From Roseococcus pinisoli (GTDB lineage Bacteria; Pseudomonadota; Alphaproteobacteria; Acetobacterales; Acetobacteraceae): a stretch of DNA of 64,000 nucleotides. Shown here piece after piece: positions 62,678 to 64,000 of the stretch; position 1 is the stretch's first letter; each line of letters begins with the position of its first letter. Both the position numbers and the translations under genes were made by a program. The DNA is taken from assembly GCF_018413645.1 (NCBI RefSeq), contig NZ_JAHCDA010000002.1, positions 992,001-1,056,000 of the forward strand, read 5' to 3'. The notes beneath the pieces were generated by a model. The model had not been told where the DNA came from. It worked only from the letters and a program-made list of their open reading frames with translations, and did no database searches.

Positions 62678-63672
62678 ACCTGCTCGAAGTCCAGGACCTG
62701 AAGAAGCACTACCCCATTCGCGCGGGGCTGATGCGCCGCGAGGTGGGCCGGGTGCGCGCCGTGGACGGCGTCAGCTTCCACATCGCCCAGGGCGAGACAC
62801 TGGCGCTGGTGGGTGAGAGCGGCTGCGGCAAGACCACCGTCTCCCGCTGCATCCTGCGCGCGCTCACCGTCACCTCCGGCGCCATCCGCTTCGCCACCAG
62901 CGAGACGGAGACGGTGGACCTCGCCACCCTGCCGAAGCGCCAGGTCCGGCCGCTGCGGCGGCATATCCAGATGATCTTCCAGGACCCCTATGCGTCGCTG
63001 AATCCGCGCATGATGGTCGGCGACATCATCGCGGAGCCGCTGAAGGTCAACGGCGTGCCGGCGGCCGAGCGGCGGGACCGCGTGGCCGAGCTACTGGAGC
63101 TCGTGCAGATGCCGCAGAGCGCGCGCATCCGCTTCCCCCATGCCTTCTCGGGCGGGCAGCGGCAGCGCGTGGGCATCGCCCGCGCCCTCGCCCTGAACCC
63201 CCGGCTGGTGGTGGCGGACGAGCCGGTCTCGGCCCTCGACGTCTCGGTGCAGGCGCAGATCATCAACCTGCTGCTCGACCTTCAGGACCGGCTGGGCCTG
63301 TCCATGCTCTTCGTGGCGCATGACCTCAGCGTGGTGCGCCACGTGAGCGACCGGGTGGCGGTGATGTATGTCGGCCGCATCGTCGAGGTGGCGCCGACGG
63401 ACACGCTCTACCGCGCCCCGCTGCATCCTTACACCGAGGCCCTGCTGGCAGCGGTCCCGGCGCCCGACCCGTCGCGCCGCGGCCGGCGCCGCGTGGCCCA
63501 GGGCGAGGTGGCCGACCCGGCCAACCCGCCGCCCGGCTGCGCCTTCCACCCGCGCTGCCCCTATGCCGTCGATCGCTGCCGCATCGAGCGGCCGGAGCTG
63601 ACGCCGACGGGCTCGGGCCGTTACGTCAGTTGCCATCGCGCCGCCGAGCTCGATCTCGTCGGCGTCCGCTAA
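62674..63672 (+). CDS. Peptide ABC transporter ATP-binding protein (DppF type)
   Basis: 332 aa ATPase partner of the previous one; ATGA overlap of stop and start. Walker [10 protein letters not shown], signature FSGGQRQR, Walker [13 protein letters not shown] and the terminal cysteine block [10 protein letters not shown] are present. Together with DppB, C and D it completes the membrane and energy part of a peptide importer. Confidence 0.93.
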   Translation: MNLLEVQDLKKHYPIRAGLMRREVGRVRAVDGVSFHIAQGETLALVGESGCGKTTVSRCILRALTVTSGAIRFATSETETVDLATLPKRQVRPLRRHIQMIFQDPYASLNPRMMVGDIIAEPLKVNGVPAAERRDRVAELLELVQMPQSARIRFPHAFSGGQRQRVGIARALALNPRLVVADEPVSALDVSVQAQIINLLLDLQDRLGLSMLFVAHDLSVVRHVSDRVAVMYVGRIVEVAPTDTLYRAPLHPYTEALLAAVPAPDPSRRGRRRVAQGEVADPANPPPGCAFHPRCPYAVDRCRIERPELTPTGSGRYVSCHRAAELDLVGVR

Positions 63673-63697
63673 ACCAAGAAACAGAGGGAGAAACGCC

Positions 63698-64000
63698 ATG
63701 CGGCGCAGGGAATTGGGGGCTTTGGCCCTGACCGGGGTCGCCGGCGCGGCCGTCGCGCAGACCGGCGGCAGCTTTCATGATTCGGGCCTGATCGGCCAGC
63801 TTGAGGGGCCGACCATCGTCACCGACGAGGCCCGCCGTCCCCGGCAGTTCAAGGAAGCGCCGATGCTGGCCGAGCAGGTCCGCGCCGGCCGCCTGCCGCC
63901 CGTCGACCAGCGCCTGCCTCAGGACGTGATGGTCGTGCAGCCGCTGCGCAGCGTCGGCAAGTACGGCGGCACCTGGCGCCGCGGCTTCATCGGCCCGGGC
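63698..64000 (+). CDS. Peptide-type ABC binding protein, N-terminal part (cut by the window end)
   Basis: 101 codons visible. AGAGGGAG precedes the ATG by 6 bases. A signal peptide (MRRRELGALALTGVAGAAVA) is followed by APMLAEQVRAGRLPPVDQRLP and VGKYGGTWRR, the usual opening of large SBP_bac_5 receptors. It is the fifth gene of the peptide operon, in the place where the receptor would be expected, 25 bases after the ATPase stop. Confidence 0.88.
   Translation, partial: MRRRELGALALTGVAGAAVAQTGGSFHDSGLIGQLEGPTIVTDEARRPRQFKEAPMLAEQVRAGRLPPVDQRLPQDVMVVQPLRSVGKYGGTWRRGFIGPG

Overview
The window is GC-rich, gene-dense alphaproteobacterial DNA, most like a Roseomonas-type Acetobacteraceae (Rhodospirillales). 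The reasons are the very high G+C, the hopanoid genes (hpnJ, hpnL), a large set of solitary Bug/TctC-type binding proteins (six), many amino-acid and peptide ABC transport genes, and queuosine genes in an ATGA-overlapping string. The taxon is an inference from gene content; there is no rRNA or other marker here. No tRNA or rRNA gene, CRISPR array, prophage or replication origin was seen.

Layout. 1-3.1 kb: the end of an M20 amidohydrolase, then four overlapping half-size chromate transporter genes. 3.1-8.1 kb (minus): aspartate dehydrogenase, an SDR protein lacking the usual catalytic pair, and the Anbu proteasome-like protease with its alpha-E and circularly permuted ATP-grasp partners. 8.2-16 kb: a ThDP enzyme, a Bug protein, enoyl-CoA hydratase, RidA, queG-queC, a second ThDP enzyme. 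15.6-20.7 kb: an N-acyl-D-amino-acid deacylase with a coupled small membrane protein, two solitary ABC binding proteins, and the decayed tail of a class III aminotransferase. 20.7-29 kb (minus): thiC with a TPP riboswitch, a HutC-type regulator, PutA, a class II aldolase-like protein and a Bug protein. 29.1-36.5 kb (minus): a hopanoid-linked locus (hpnL, an unassigned radical SAM protein, hpnJ) split by an island of visibly lower G+C that carries a reverse transcriptase, an overlapping PD-(D/E)XK nuclease-like gene and a solitary transposase-like gene. 36.5-46.5 kb: a third ThDP enzyme, three more Bug proteins, a CnbZ-like protein, an SDR, a Baeyer-Villiger-type monooxygenase and a HisKA_2-like kinase. 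46.5-48.7 kb: DUF6502 and DUF5666 genes behind two tandem palindromes. 48.7-59.4 kb: a catabolic cluster with a Bug protein, a ketopantoate-reductase-like enzyme, an SDR and a GntR regulator, divergent from a Liv-type ABC transporter (LivM, LivG and LivF fused in one protein), a beta-keto acid cleavage enzyme, a PEP mutase/isocitrate lyase-family enzyme and a VOC protein. 59.5-64 kb: a Dpp/Opp-type peptide ABC transporter, with its binding protein cut by the window end.

How it fits together. Much of the window is uptake plus catabolism of organic and amino acids. The GntR-flanked Liv/BKACE/PEP-mutase-like set reads as one pathway, and the Bug-aldolase-PutA-HutC set may be another. The most novel-looking unit is the reverse transcriptase with its overlapping nuclease-like gene and a hairpin-rich upstream region. 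By analogy with defence-associated reverse transcriptases (DRT/UG groups) this is a candidate anti-phage system; its exact class cannot be settled from sequence reading alone.
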